This document shows positions 7,924-17,198 of a stretch of 64,000 bases of DNA, piece by piece. The notes beneath the pieces are model-generated. The model did not search any database. It was not told where the DNA came from and worked only from the letters and a program-made list of their open reading frames with translations. The position numbers and the translations under genes were made by a program. Origin of the DNA: UBA9926 sp018645765 (GTDB lineage Bacteria > Pseudomonadota > Gammaproteobacteria > Pseudomonadales > Azotimanducaceae); contig CASIBO010000010.1 of the NCBI GenBank assembly GCA_949372755.1, positions 47,478 through 111,477 on the forward strand. The letters run 5' to 3'. The first letter of the stretch is position 1, and each line of letters opens with the position of its first letter.

Positions 7924-9242
7924 TTTGGGTCCTTTGTCGCGCCGCTGGGAGTTTGTTTTTTAAGGGTCTCTGGTACAAATCGGGCCATAATCAGCAAACC
8001 TAAAAACCCAAAGGCTGATGCGCAAAGAATGCTCATACTCAAGCCAACGCCTGCGGTGATGGCGCTTATAAGGGTCGGGCCCGCGAAGGCGCCCGCGTCC
8101 CCGATTAATCGCCAAACACCTAGGAAATGCCCCCGTTGCTGAACCGGCGCGAAGTCTGTCCCTAGCGTCATGTTAATGCCCGAGCCGAGCCCATTACCAA
8201 GACCTGCGACACATGCAGCGAGGGTAAAGGTTAACGGGGTCGTGGTGCAAGACAAAAGCAGCAATCCAATGCTTAGCAGGCCCAAACAACTCATGCCAGC
8301 CGGCCGCCGGCCAAGCTGGTCCATCAAGAGGCCTGCAACCGGAAACATCAGCATATCCAGCCCAGCCGCCAAACCGACAATCGTGCCAATCTCGGCCGCG
8401 TTTAGCCCAAGGCTGATGCCCCAAAGAGGCAATAAAAGGGTTCTCGCAGCGCGAATGAGGGTGAGAAGAAATACCACTGCGCCGCCAGTCAATAAGATGC
8501 TGCGATGCGCTCGCAGTAGCTGCCAGATGGGATGCGCCGCCGCGTTCTTAGGTTTGTCATGGGGTTGTGGGCTGCTTGCTGAGATGGGCGCCGGTTCCGA
8601 CAAAGCGGCTTCGGTCTCGGCAGACATCGCGCGCGTCATCAATAAGCAGAAAGTCGTGCTGGCCAGTGCCGCAATCAGCATAAAAGCGGTGGTATAGCCG
8701 AACTCGTAAACGATATAGCCGGTTGAAAGGGGGCCTAGAAAGTTTCCAAAGCGCTGGAGTCCGGCCATGGTTGACAAAGCCTGTCCACGAAAATTGACTG
8801 CGACCAGATCACTGATTAGCGTGAGACGTGCGAGCAGCCAAGTCGCCATAGAAAGTCCAATAATCAGAGAGAACAAGCCCAGTTGAAGTAGATTGCTGGC
8901 GAAGGCGCAACCGGCTGCGGCCAAAATCATTAGGGCGACGCCGGCTTGCATAACCCGCGCATCCCCAAATTTTTCTGCGGCTAAACCTGCCGGGACATCC
9001 GCCAACATATTACCCAACCCTCGGAAAGCAAAGATGATTGCGGCTACGGCCGGGCTGCCGCCGAGATCGAGGGCATATAATGGAATTAAAAGTAGGGCTG
9101 CACCTTGGCACACTGACATTAAGAAGGAGGGAAGGTAAACCGGTAGCAACAAAGTGCGATACATCGCTCGGCGAGAATCTGTTGTTGGTGCTGTGGTCAA
9201 TTGGGCTGCCTCGTGAGGGAGCGTTATAGCGGGGATCCACAT
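7920..9242 (-). CDS. MFS transporter
   Basis: About 440 residues from the ATG at 9242; another ATG at 9164 would start just before the first span (YRTLLLPVYLPSFL) and is equally possible, and neither has a clear ribosome site. Twelve hydrophobic spans are visible, with the loop DVPAGLAAEKFGDARVM after span 2 and LLMDQLGRRPAG in the matching loop of the second half, the duplicated MFS signature. A polar linker of about 30 residues (SEPAPISASSPQPHDKPK) joins the halves. Function: proton-driven transport, substrate unknown. Having two different MFS carriers in one operon suggests related substrates or, less likely, a paired system. Confidence 0.85.
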   Translation of the reverse strand: MWIPAITLPHEAAQLTTAPTTDSRRAMYRTLLLPVYLPSFLMSVCQGAALLLIPLYALDLGGSPAVAAIIFAFRGLGNMLADVPAGLAAEKFGDARVMQAGVALMILAAAGCAFASNLLQLGLFSLIIGLSMATWLLARLTLISDLVAVNFRGQALSTMAGLQRFGNFLGPLSTGYIVYEFGYTTAFMLIAALASTTFCLLMTRAMSAETEAALSEPAPISASSPQPHDKPKNAAAHPIWQLLRAHRSILLTGGAVVFLLTLIRAARTLLLPLWGISLGLNAAEIGTIVGLAAGLDMLMFPVAGLLMDQLGRRPAGMSCLGLLSIGLLLLSCTTTPLTFTLAACVAGLGNGLGSGINMTLGTDFAPVQQRGHFLGVWRLIGDAGAFAGPTLISAITAGVGLSMSILCASAFGFLGLLIMARFVPETLKKQTPSGATKDPN

Positions 9243-9495
9243 CGGTTGCAAGGCAGAAGGACGTTAGCGGGCGGGCTAGAGACCGAGCTGCCGTTTCGAG
9301 AAAGTTAGGCAATGCCCTGGGCGCCGGGCTGTGGTCTCTGCGGCGTCGTCGGGGGTTGGAGCAATCGCTGATGGCCGCTCGGGGTAAGATCCGCCTACGG
9401 AGTCTACAGAGTCTCGGCTAATGATTTGGTATCCTTGTACCCAGAGGGGCGCGTGAATGTGGCGCCTGCTGCGTTCATGAGACCCTAACTGGCGG

Positions 9496-9675
9496 CTAGG
9501 CGGCTTTTAACCTGCTTTCATCTGCCGGTGCATTGCTGGCCGCGGACATCTCGCTCACGCGTTTTTTAGGCAGCTCGGGCTCGAAGTAGGTGTTGAGCAA
9601 CGCAACGACGGCAGGGTCGTAAGGTCCAGGGTTGAGAGGGCTGAAGTGAGCAGCCAAGGCGAGTAGTCGCAGCAT
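9496..9675 (-). CDS. Small protein, 59 residues, unknown
   Basis: An ATG at 9675, with AGGA seven bases upstream, opens a 59-residue frame ending in TAG. It begins MLRLLALAAHFSPLNPG, has a middle DPAVVALLNTYFEPELPKKR and a polar end. It is not long enough to be sure of coding, but the ribosome site and balanced composition support it. The first residues could be a short hydrophobic patch; no signal peptide or cysteine. It sits alone in the gap between the MFS operon and the histidine kinase, on the same strand. The flanks 9243-9495 and 9676-9840 hold nothing I can support. Confidence 0.45.
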   Translation of the reverse strand: MLRLLALAAHFSPLNPGPYDPAVVALLNTYFEPELPKKRVSEMSAASNAPADESRLKAA

Positions 9676-9840
9676 GATGAGATCCTAGTTCAGTAAAGCT
9701 GTGTCTACGCGCGAGGGTCGCCATCAGATCATTCGGGTGCTTTAAAATGATTGGATGTTGCTAGGGATGCTATGACAAGCAAGCAGGCTTAGGCACGCAT
9801 AACGCGGGCTTCACCGCCAGTTTGTTTGATAACGTCAGTG

Positions 9841-11115
9841 CTATCGGGCAATCAGGCGGGCTGGGACGATCAGTTCGAAACAGGTGCCTTGATCATTCTC
9901 AATGAGCGTGAGGCGCCCGTTCAAGCGCTCGCTGAGGGCTTTGGCGACGGTTAAGCCCATGCCTTTGCCAGGCGATGCTGAAAAATCGCCGCCCTGATAA
10001 AACAGCTCAAAAATCTTTTCTCGGAGCGCGGGCGGGATGCCTGGACCAGTATCGACGACTTGAAACGCAAGACCAAAATCATCCTGCCAGTGAGTTAAAG
10101 CAACGCGCAGTTTGGCCGCGTTTTGACCACCGTGAACCAGAGCGTTAGACAGTAAAATGCCGAGTATCTTTTGAACTGCGTCGCCTCGGAAAGTGATTTC
10201 GGCTGGGACCTCCGGAGCCTCAAGGAGAATCTGTCCAGACTGCGTTGTCGTCGCCTCGTCAATGACCGCTTGCAAAAAAGGGATTAACGCATAGCTGTCA
10301 TCGGCGATTGTATCTAGGGCTACCTGCGGGGAGAGCGCAATCAAAAGGTTCGTTAGAGTCGCATCCAGGCCATAGGCCGCTTGTTGAATAATGGTCAGAG
10401 GTTCAATCATTTCTTGCGCAGCATTTTCCTCGAGTAAGAGATCACTCATGCCAATGATGGCATTAAGTGGGGTTTTAACCTCATGGCTGAGTCGACTTAC
10501 AAACGCATGGCGGTCGACATCCTTCGCGTCCTGATCACTTGAAAAGGTGGGGCGCTTTGCCTGGGTCGTTGCACTGGCGGACTGCAGGGACGTTTGAGCC
10601 TCGGTCACTTTTTCTTGCCGCAGGATTTCTGAGAGCCGTACAGCTGTCATATTGGCAACGGTTGTTAAAAACTGAACGTGCCAGTCCTGGAAGTAGGATG
10701 GATCGGGATGCTCGGAGTCGATGATGCCGAGCACGCGGTCCTCAAACATAATCGGGACAGAAATTTCAGAGCATCGGGGTTGATCATCAACCAGGTATCG
10801 AGCGTCTTGCGTTGCATCCTCTACGACCAGGACTTTTTTGAGGAGTGCAGCGGTGCCAACGATTCCTTTCCCTAGCGGAATCTCAATGGGATTGCTGATT
10901 TCTCGGCCAGCTGGGTTTTTGGGTCCGAATGCGGCGCGTTGAATGAGATGATCGCTGCCAATGGGCAGCAGATAAATGATGCAGTCTTCTAAATCAAGCG
11001 CTTTGATGATGCGCTCAATGATCAACCATAGAATGTCGTCAAGGTTATTCTCGTTGAGTATTTCTGCCGCAAAATCAGCAATCAGTGTGAGCTGTTGCTC
11101 TGGATGTGGACCCAT
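9841..11115 (-). CDS. GAF-domain sensor histidine kinase
   Basis: 424 residues from the ATG at 11115, chosen because GGAG lies eight bases upstream. Residues about 10-165 form a GAF domain (IPLGKGIVGTAA, ISVPIMFEDRVLGIID). A linker leads to the HisKA motif HEVKTPLNAIIG with phospho-acceptor His211, then the ATPase part with the N box region SNALVHGG, the G1 box DTGPGIP and GKGMGLTVAKALSE. It autophosphorylates on His and should pass phosphate to a response regulator; none is encoded nearby, so it is an orphan. No membrane span is seen, so the signal is cytoplasmic (small ligand or redox). Confidence 0.92.
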   Translation of the reverse strand: MGPHPEQQLTLIADFAAEILNENNLDDILWLIIERIIKALDLEDCIIYLLPIGSDHLIQRAAFGPKNPAGREISNPIEIPLGKGIVGTAALLKKVLVVEDATQDARYLVDDQPRCSEISVPIMFEDRVLGIIDSEHPDPSYFQDWHVQFLTTVANMTAVRLSEILRQEKVTEAQTSLQSASATTQAKRPTFSSDQDAKDVDRHAFVSRLSHEVKTPLNAIIGMSDLLLEENAAQEMIEPLTIIQQAAYGLDATLTNLLIALSPQVALDTIADDSYALIPFLQAVIDEATTTQSGQILLEAPEVPAEITFRGDAVQKILGILLSNALVHGGQNAAKLRVALTHWQDDFGLAFQVVDTGPGIPPALREKIFELFYQGGDFSASPGKGMGLTVAKALSERLNGRLTLIENDQGTCFELIVPARLIAR

Positions 11116-11175
11116 TTTGAGAGCTCCGCGCAACGCCCAGGTCGGTTATTGCCGCCCGGGCATTATTCTCGGATG

Positions 11176-12225
11176 TTAAATCGACTCAATCAGATTCTTG
11201 AGCGCATCGCAATGGTTGATGCGTTCCTGGCTGGTGGTGCCCAGAAAAGACACATTCAGCGAGGTGACGCCGTGCTCCTTAAGCGCTACCAATCTATCCT
11301 TTACAAAACCGGGTGAGCCAACCAGTGAGGTAGCGTCCAGGTAGGATTGGGGTATAGCCGCTTCTGCTTCTGATTTACGACCAGAGAGATAGAGTTCTTG
11401 GATGGCTTCGGCTTCCGCTTCATAGCCGTATTTCCGAAACACTTGGTTGTAAAAGTTTTTTTCTTTTGCGCCCATTCCGCCGACATACAGCGCAATCCCA
11501 GATCGTGACATGTCCCGGTAAGACTCAAGGTTGTCGCCAATCGCGACAGCGCCACCAGCATAGATGTCGAGAGGAGGGCGGCCTGGGTCTCGTTTTTTCT
11601 GGCCAGCTCGCAGGGCATCGCCCCATACGGCATCGGCGCCTTCGGCCATAAAAAAGGCTGGTAGCCAGGCATCGGCCATCTCGGCAGTCATCTCAACACT
11701 CTTTTCGCCGAGGGTTGCTAAAGCAATCGGGATCTCCTCACGGTACGGGTGGTTGATGATTTTTAGGGGGATGCCAAGGCCCGTGCCTTGGTCCTTTGGG
11801 AGTGGAATTTGGTACTTTTTGCCCGAATAATGTAACTTGTCGTCTCGCAGCCAAACGTTACGACAAATTTCAACAATCTCGCGAATTCGAGACATGGGCG
11901 CGTCATAGGGCACGCCATGAAAACCTTCAACAACCTGGGGGCCCGATGCGCCGAGTCCGAGCATGAATCGACCGTTTGAGAGCTCATCAAGACCAGCGGC
12001 GGTCATCGCGAGGAGCGATGGCGTGCGGCTGTAAATATTTAAGATGCCACTTGCGATCGTAATGCGCTCGGTCTTGGCTGCAAGGTATCCCATCGCACTG
12101 ACCGCATCGAAAGAATAGGCTTCTGGTACCCAAACGACATCCAAGCCCGCTTTTTCAAGCTCAACAATTTCCTGACTCGCGCCTCCAAATCCATGGGCAT
12201 AGCTCATTAAGGTTGAAATTTTCAT
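11176..12225 (-). CDS. LLM-class flavin- or F420-dependent oxidoreductase
   Basis: 349 residues. The start KISTLMSYAHGFGGASQEIVELEKAGLDVVWVPEAYSF (shown in part) and LDELSNGRFMLGLGASGPQVVEGFHG are typical of luciferase-like TIM-barrel enzymes, and the wording of the central motifs is close to the F420-dependent branch used for oxidation or reduction of alcohols, aldehydes and CoA-linked steps. Whether the host makes F420 cannot be seen here; FMN is the alternative. The ATG overlaps the stop of the MATE gene upstream (ATGA, 12222-12225), so it is the last gene of an operon phosphatidyltransferase-MATE-LLM. Confidence 0.85.
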   Translation of the reverse strand: MKISTLMSYAHGFGGASQEIVELEKAGLDVVWVPEAYSFDAVSAMGYLAAKTERITIASGILNIYSRTPSLLAMTAAGLDELSNGRFMLGLGASGPQVVEGFHGVPYDAPMSRIREIVEICRNVWLRDDKLHYSGKKYQIPLPKDQGTGLGIPLKIINHPYREEIPIALATLGEKSVEMTAEMADAWLPAFFMAEGADAVWGDALRAGQKKRDPGRPPLDIYAGGAVAIGDNLESYRDMSRSGIALYVGGMGAKEKNFYNQVFRKYGYEAEAEAIQELYLSGRKSEAEAAIPQSYLDATSLVGSPGFVKDRLVALKEHGVTSLNVSFLGTTSQERINHCDALKNLIESI

Positions 12226-13562
12226 AGTGTTTGCTCCGTCGTTTTTGCATCGTGATCTGAAAAATCAAAGAGCCGGTGGTGGTACACCCCAAGACTCGCC
12301 GCTCGCGCAACATAGTAAATCATGAGTGCGAGCCAAAGGCCATGATTCTCGAGGGATTGGGTAAGCCACCAAGCCGTTAAGTACACGAAGAGCGACAAAA
12401 TCATGGCAGTTCGCATTTCTGCGGTCTTGGTGGCTCCGATAAAGAGGCCGTCATAGATATAGGCGGCAAATGAGACGAGGGGTGTCGCCACCATCCAAAG
12501 ACTGAACTGCCTCGCCTCCTTGATCACCTCTGGACTACTCGTCAACAGCCACATCATGTAGGGCGACAGAAAAAAGAACCCAAAGCTGAGCAGCAAAGCT
12601 AACAAGCCGCCGCTGCTAAAAGCCGCTCGGATAATATCGTCTGTTGCCTGGCGATCACGTTTGCCGTGCGCCTCGCCCATGATGGACTCACTTGCGATCG
12701 CAAAACCATCGATAAAAAAGGCAGAAAACGTCACAAATTGCATCAAAATAAGATTGGCCGCGAGGGATAAATCCCCGAGTCGAGCCCCTTGGTCCGTGAA
12801 CCAGGCAAAGGCAAAAATTAAGCATAGAGTGCGAATCATGATGTCTCGATTTACCCGAAATAGTGCTTTACCGGCCTTTAATGCAAAAATTTGAGTCGGA
12901 TTAAAAGCCCCCGAGAAGAATTTGAAATGGCGCGAAAGAATCCAAAACCCGGCGATGAGGGTCACTGTTTCAGCGATCAAGGTTGCAGCGGCGACGCCCT
13001 CCACAGACCAGTCGAGCAGCACGACGAAAACAAGGTCCAGGATGATGTTGGTGATGTTGAGAATCAACTGCAGGACCAGAACATAGCGAGAGGCTTGTTG
13101 TCCCAGCAGGTACCCCATCATGGCGAGCAGCATTAGGTGCAGTGGCGCCCCCCAGATTCGAATTCGATAATAGGTGGCCGCGGCATTTTCAACACCGGGA
13201 CTCGCGCCAGTTGTCGAAAAGATGAGGTTGGCAATGGGTTGCTGCAGTAGGCACAACAAGAGCCCTAAAACGACTGCAAGGAGGAGACTACGGCTAAGAT
13301 GGTCGCGGATCGCGGCGAGATCGGCGCGCCCTTTGGCTTGCGCCACCAAGGCGGTTGTCCCCATTCGAAGAAAGCCAAATCCCCAAAAAACCAGATTAAA
13401 GATCATTGCCCCCAGCGCTAAAGCGCCGAGCAGTTGTGTCTGACCGAGCTGACCAATGACGGCGGTGTCGACCATACCCAGTAGGGGCGTCGCCAAATTA
13501 GCCAGAATGATTGGCCCCGCAATTTGATAGAGTCGCCGAGTGGTGGCGTCAGGTTGGTTCAT
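12222..13562 (-). CDS. MATE-family efflux transporter (DinF-like)
   Basis: 446 residues with 12 membrane spans. The N-terminal half has GPIILANLATPLLGMVDTAV and FGFLRMGTTALVAQAKG, both diagnostic of MATE proteins, and the region is closest to the DinF branch. MATE carriers expel cationic drugs or metabolites by H+ or Na+ antiport. The ATG at 13562 is chosen because it overlaps the upstream stop (13559-13562, ATGA); translation probably depends on coupling since no ribosome site is visible. Middle gene of a three-gene operon. Confidence 0.88.
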   Translation of the reverse strand: MNQPDATTRRLYQIAGPIILANLATPLLGMVDTAVIGQLGQTQLLGALALGAMIFNLVFWGFGFLRMGTTALVAQAKGRADLAAIRDHLSRSLLLAVVLGLLLCLLQQPIANLIFSTTGASPGVENAAATYYRIRIWGAPLHLMLLAMMGYLLGQQASRYVLVLQLILNITNIILDLVFVVLLDWSVEGVAAATLIAETVTLIAGFWILSRHFKFFSGAFNPTQIFALKAGKALFRVNRDIMIRTLCLIFAFAWFTDQGARLGDLSLAANLILMQFVTFSAFFIDGFAIASESIMGEAHGKRDRQATDDIIRAAFSSGGLLALLLSFGFFFLSPYMMWLLTSSPEVIKEARQFSLWMVATPLVSFAAYIYDGLFIGATKTAEMRTAMILSLFVYLTAWWLTQSLENHGLWLALMIYYVARAASLGVYHHRLFDFSDHDAKTTEQTL

Positions 13563-14176
13563 TGTGGCTCGGCCGCTTTCAGCATGTGATAGCTCTGATG
13601 AATGCGGGTATAAATGGTTAGGCAGCACATCAGCCCAAAAATCACACCGAAGAGGTTAAAAAAGCCTGGCATGAGGCAGATGGCGGCAATGAAAAGTATG
13701 GTTTCGGTGCCTTCAGTCAGCCCGCCTAGGAAATAAAAGGATTTTGGTTGCGGAGTGACGGGTGCAAGCTGCACGCGATCGGCAAAAATTGCCATCGCCA
13801 GAAAGCTGCTGCCAGTGCCAACAAAGCTAAACAGCACGAACGCTGCGACCAGAGCAAGGCTCTGATCGAACACTGCGAAACTCAATACGATCCCTGAGTA
13901 AATAATGAAATCGAAAACGATGTCGAGGTAGCCGCCTGCCATCGTCGGGCGGCCGCAGCGGGCGAGCGCGCCGTCGAGGCCATCGAGGATTCTATTGAGC
14001 GCAAATAGCGCGAGGCCGAGCAGAGGCTGGCCCAGCGCAATCAGAATCATGGCAAGTAGCCCTGCAATGAACGCAACGAGGGTGACCTGATTAGCGCGCA
14101 CCTTGTTGCGGTGCAGCGACGCTGCCATTTTATTCAGCAAGGGGTCAATGAGGGGTCTTGTGACGTGATCCAGCAT
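13559..14176 (-). CDS. CDP-alcohol phosphatidyltransferase family protein
   Basis: 205 residues when started at 14176, the third of three successive ATGs, which is six bases after CGGAG; earlier starts at 14206 or a TTG at 14230 are possible. The signature is complete: DGLDGALARCG with Asp65 and Asp68, then Gly81 and Asp85, Asp89 in GGYLDIVFD. About six membrane spans. It makes a phospholipid or phospholipid-like product from a CDP-activated lipid in the inner membrane. It is the second member of this family in the window and differs strongly from the one at 3872. First gene of an operon with MATE and LLM genes, a combination whose logic is not clear. Confidence 0.85.
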   Translation of the reverse strand: MLDHVTRPLIDPLLNKMAASLHRNKVRANQVTLVAFIAGLLAMILIALGQPLLGLALFALNRILDGLDGALARCGRPTMAGGYLDIVFDFIIYSGIVLSFAVFDQSLALVAAFVLFSFVGTGSSFLAMAIFADRVQLAPVTPQPKSFYFLGGLTEGTETILFIAAICLMPGFFNLFGVIFGLMCCLTIYTRIHQSYHMLKAAEPQ

Positions 14177-14262
14177 CATCATCTCCGAGTCAGTTCGACG
14201 CAGCATGAACAGCCCGCCTCGGCGAGTCAATTGCTTAACGCGCAGACTGTTATACTGCCCGG

Positions 14263-15336
14263 ATGAAATTTTTAATTGGGACTTATACCGATCAAACGGA
14301 CTCAGCGGGCATCTATGTCATGGACAATGGCAAGGATGACCGTTTTGAGGTCTTAGCGAGGGCCACGATTTGGCTGCGGAACGCTTCTTACTTGATCGAG
14401 CATCCGGTGCTGCCACTTGTGTATGCGGTGAGTGAGATCGGTGAGGCGCCGGGCGGGCAAGTGGCTGTTCTGCGGCAAGACGACGAGGGCCATTATGGCG
14501 TGTGGCAGACTATTGGGTCAGGCGGTTTGGATCCGTGCCATTTGAGTCTGTCACCGAATGGGCGAACGCTGCTCATCAGTCATTACTCGAGCGGGTCGAT
14601 TGCTGTGCAAGGCATCGCGCCTGATGGTTCTTTTGAATCCAACCAGACCATTGTCCGTCATGATGCGCGGTATGCGGCGGCTAGGGCGCTGGGTCGGGGG
14701 CGGCATCCGCGGCAAGCGGCGGCACATGTCCATTCAGCGACCTTTTTAGGTGACCATCAGTTTGCGGTATGTGATTTGGGGACCGATGAGGTTCTCTTGT
14801 ATGACCTCGATCCCAATCGGTCTGTGCCCGTCAGCTTGCGCAAGTGTTGGACCTTACCGGCTGGATCAGGACCACGGCATTTGGTCGCGTCATTAGAGCG
14901 GTTGTACGTGGTTGCCGAACTGAGTAACGCGGTTTTTGTCTTGGCGAACACGCCAAGCAGTCAACCCACGATTCTGTCGTCCAGGAGCTGCCTGCCCGAT
15001 GCGGCAGGCGGGTTCAGTGAAGCGGCAGAGATTCAATATGACGTGCGTGCCTCCGCGCTCTGGGTGAGTAATCGCGGGCAGGACGCCCTGGTTCAGATGC
15101 CGCTTTCAGGGGACAGGCTGCTACCGATTCGGGCCTGGACCGACTTCGGTGCCCATCCACGACATTTTTTGCTGTCAGATCAGCGGTTGGTGGTCGCGGC
15201 GAAGGATGATGACGTGGTGCGCGTGATCAAGCGGGACGCGCAGGGCTTGCTCGATTTGCAAAGCGTGCAGCGATTATCGATCCCATCGCCCGTCTTTATC
15301 CTACCTCTGCGTCACGGCGAACGTGAGACATCCTGA
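14263..15336 (+). CDS. Lactonase family beta-propeller protein (6-phosphogluconolactonase-like)
   Basis: 357 residues. FLIGTYTDQTDSAGIYV at the start and repeated blades such as DPCHLSLSPNGRTLLISHY, GSGPRHLV and GAHPRHFLL match the seven-bladed lactonase (Pgl/YbhE) family; the spaced HxH and Arg-His pairs are typical. Such enzymes open sugar lactones, possibly 6-phosphogluconolactone, in the cytoplasm. There is no signal peptide. The blade with YAAARALGRGRHPRQAAAH has the conserved AHxH-like His for the active cleft. It overlaps the convergent ABC exporter gene by 25 bases (15312-15336). Confidence 0.85.
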   Translation: MKFLIGTYTDQTDSAGIYVMDNGKDDRFEVLARATIWLRNASYLIEHPVLPLVYAVSEIGEAPGGQVAVLRQDDEGHYGVWQTIGSGGLDPCHLSLSPNGRTLLISHYSSGSIAVQGIAPDGSFESNQTIVRHDARYAAARALGRGRHPRQAAAHVHSATFLGDHQFAVCDLGTDEVLLYDLDPNRSVPVSLRKCWTLPAGSGPRHLVASLERLYVVAELSNAVFVLANTPSSQPTILSSRSCLPDAAGGFSEAAEIQYDVRASALWVSNRGQDALVQMPLSGDRLLPIRAWTDFGAHPRHFLLSDQRLVVAAKDDDVVRVIKRDAQGLLDLQSVQRLSIPSPVFILPLRHGERETS

Positions 15337-17198
15337 AACTGCAGTTGCGTTAACGTGTAGTACAGTCCGCGCAAACGCATCAGTTCTGCGTGGGTGCCGA
15401 CTTCTCGAATCTCCCCATGCTTCAAGACAACAATTCGATCGGCTCCTTGAATGGTTTGTAGTCGGTGGGCGATCAAAATAGCCGTCCGCCCCTTCGTCAA
15501 ATGTTTGAGTGCGGTTTGAATTTTTTGTTCGGTTTCAGTATCGATGCTGGCAGTTGCCTCATCCAACACCAATATTTCTGGGTCGCTCGCGAGGACCCGT
15601 GCGAAAGACAGTAGCTGCCGCTGGCCTTGGGACAAATTCTGCCCGCGCTCTTGAAGCTGTGTATCATAACCTTCTGGCAGCGCTTGAATGAAGTCGTGTG
15701 CCTGTACCCAATGGGCGGCCTTAATAGCGTCAGCTCGAGTGATGTTTGGGTTGCCCAGTTGAAGGTTGTCAAGTACGGAGCCGGCAAAGATGTGGAAGTC
15801 CTGCAGCACAACACCGACCCGGCGCCGAATGTCTGATGATCGGATGCGATTGAGGTCGATGTTATCTAGGAAGATGCTTTGGTCGGGAAAATCATAGCTC
15901 CGAGCAAGCAGCCGAATTAAGGTGCTTTTGCCTGAACCGGTTGGGCCAACGATTGCAATTTTTTCGCCGGGTTCGATCACCAGGTTGAGGTTTTTTAAGA
16001 TGGGTTGATTGGGTTCATAGCCAAAGGTTAGCGCTTCAAAGCGAATGCCGCCGCTGAGCCGGACGGGGAGTGTCAGCGCGACCTTGGGCTCTCGGATTTG
16101 CTCATCCCAATCCAGCGCCTGAAAGATGCGCTCAGCACTGGCCATGGCTCGAAAGATGACGTTGTATTGCTCCCCCAGAACGCGGATCGGTCGGATAAAC
16201 ATGTCGATAAACTGCGTGAACAGAATCAGGCTGCCGAGAGAGATTGTTTCTTGGATGACATCGCCGCCGCCAATCCACAGAATCGCGGCAAGCGCCATAT
16301 TCACCATGTTCTGCATGAAGGCGCCGTAACCTGTTTCCAGTTTAATTGCCGTAACTTCTTGCTGTTGATTAACCTTATTGACCGATTTGTAAAGCGAGAG
16401 GTTGATCGCCTCACGATTGCTCAGCTGTACGACCTGAATGCCGGATAGATTCTCTTGAAGGTTCTGATTCAATTGCGACAGGCTGTTGCGAATTTGCCGA
16501 TAGACCTGCCGGGTCGCCATCCGAAAAACATAGGTGAGCAAGGCGAACACGGGTAGCGCAATCAAAAGATACAGGGTGAGTTCTAGATCAATCGACAGCA
16601 TCAAGGCCAGCGCAATGAAAAAGGGCACAAACTCACCGACCAATAGGCCGAGGCCCATCAACATGTCAAACAGTGCTTGGACATCATTGGTGATTCGCGT
16701 CATAACGCGACCGACGGCGACCTTGTCGTAAAACGTGCTGGGGCGTCGCTCTAGATGGCTGAACAGATCAAGCCGAAGATCCCGCAGAGCAAACATAACG
16801 GTTGTTGCGAGTGTGGTTCGGTGCCAGTGGTAGGCGATTTGGCAGAGGCCTAAAAGGCCCCCATAGAGCAGGCAAGCGGCGGTTAAAGTTGACAGTTGCA
16901 GCCCCTGCGCAATGATCTGCGTCAACTGGGACAAGCCCAAGTCCGGCGCGCTCAGCCGCGGCTGCTGAATGAGTAAACCATCGATCACGACCCGGGTAAT
17001 GATGACAGGCAATAAGACGGCCAGAAACGACGCGGTGATCACCAGGGCTAACGAGATCAAAGCCGTTTTCCGATGCGGTCGCGTCCAGCCCAAGATGCGC
17101 TTAAAGTCTCGAGCGCTCATGCTTTTGCCCGGCAGTTCCGCATCGAATACAGCATGATCGCGAAGGGGGGGGGCGTCCTGGTTAGGTTTCAAGGTCAT
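15312..17198 (-). CDS. ABC exporter half-transporter (catalytically canonical partner)
   Basis: 628 residues from the ATG at 17198, which overlaps the upstream gene by 17 bases. Six membrane spans (about 50-340) are followed by an ATPase domain: Walker A GPTGSGKST, Q-loop VVLQDF, signature LSQGQ, Walker B ILVLDEATASID with the catalytic Glu, and H-loop IAHRL. Together with the gene upstream it forms a heterodimeric exporter of the MdlAB/TM287-288 type, in which this subunit supplies the intact Walker B. It would export lipids, drugs or peptides across the inner membrane. Confidence 0.9.
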   Translation of the reverse strand: MTLKPNQDAPPLRDHAVFDAELPGKSMSARDFKRILGWTRPHRKTALISLALVITASFLAVLLPVIITRVVIDGLLIQQPRLSAPDLGLSQLTQIIAQGLQLSTLTAACLLYGGLLGLCQIAYHWHRTTLATTVMFALRDLRLDLFSHLERRPSTFYDKVAVGRVMTRITNDVQALFDMLMGLGLLVGEFVPFFIALALMLSIDLELTLYLLIALPVFALLTYVFRMATRQVYRQIRNSLSQLNQNLQENLSGIQVVQLSNREAINLSLYKSVNKVNQQQEVTAIKLETGYGAFMQNMVNMALAAILWIGGGDVIQETISLGSLILFTQFIDMFIRPIRVLGEQYNVIFRAMASAERIFQALDWDEQIREPKVALTLPVRLSGGIRFEALTFGYEPNQPILKNLNLVIEPGEKIAIVGPTGSGKSTLIRLLARSYDFPDQSIFLDNIDLNRIRSSDIRRRVGVVLQDFHIFAGSVLDNLQLGNPNITRADAIKAAHWVQAHDFIQALPEGYDTQLQERGQNLSQGQRQLLSFARVLASDPEILVLDEATASIDTETEQKIQTALKHLTKGRTAILIAHRLQTIQGADRIVVLKHGEIREVGTHAELMRLRGLYYTLTQLQFQDVSRSP

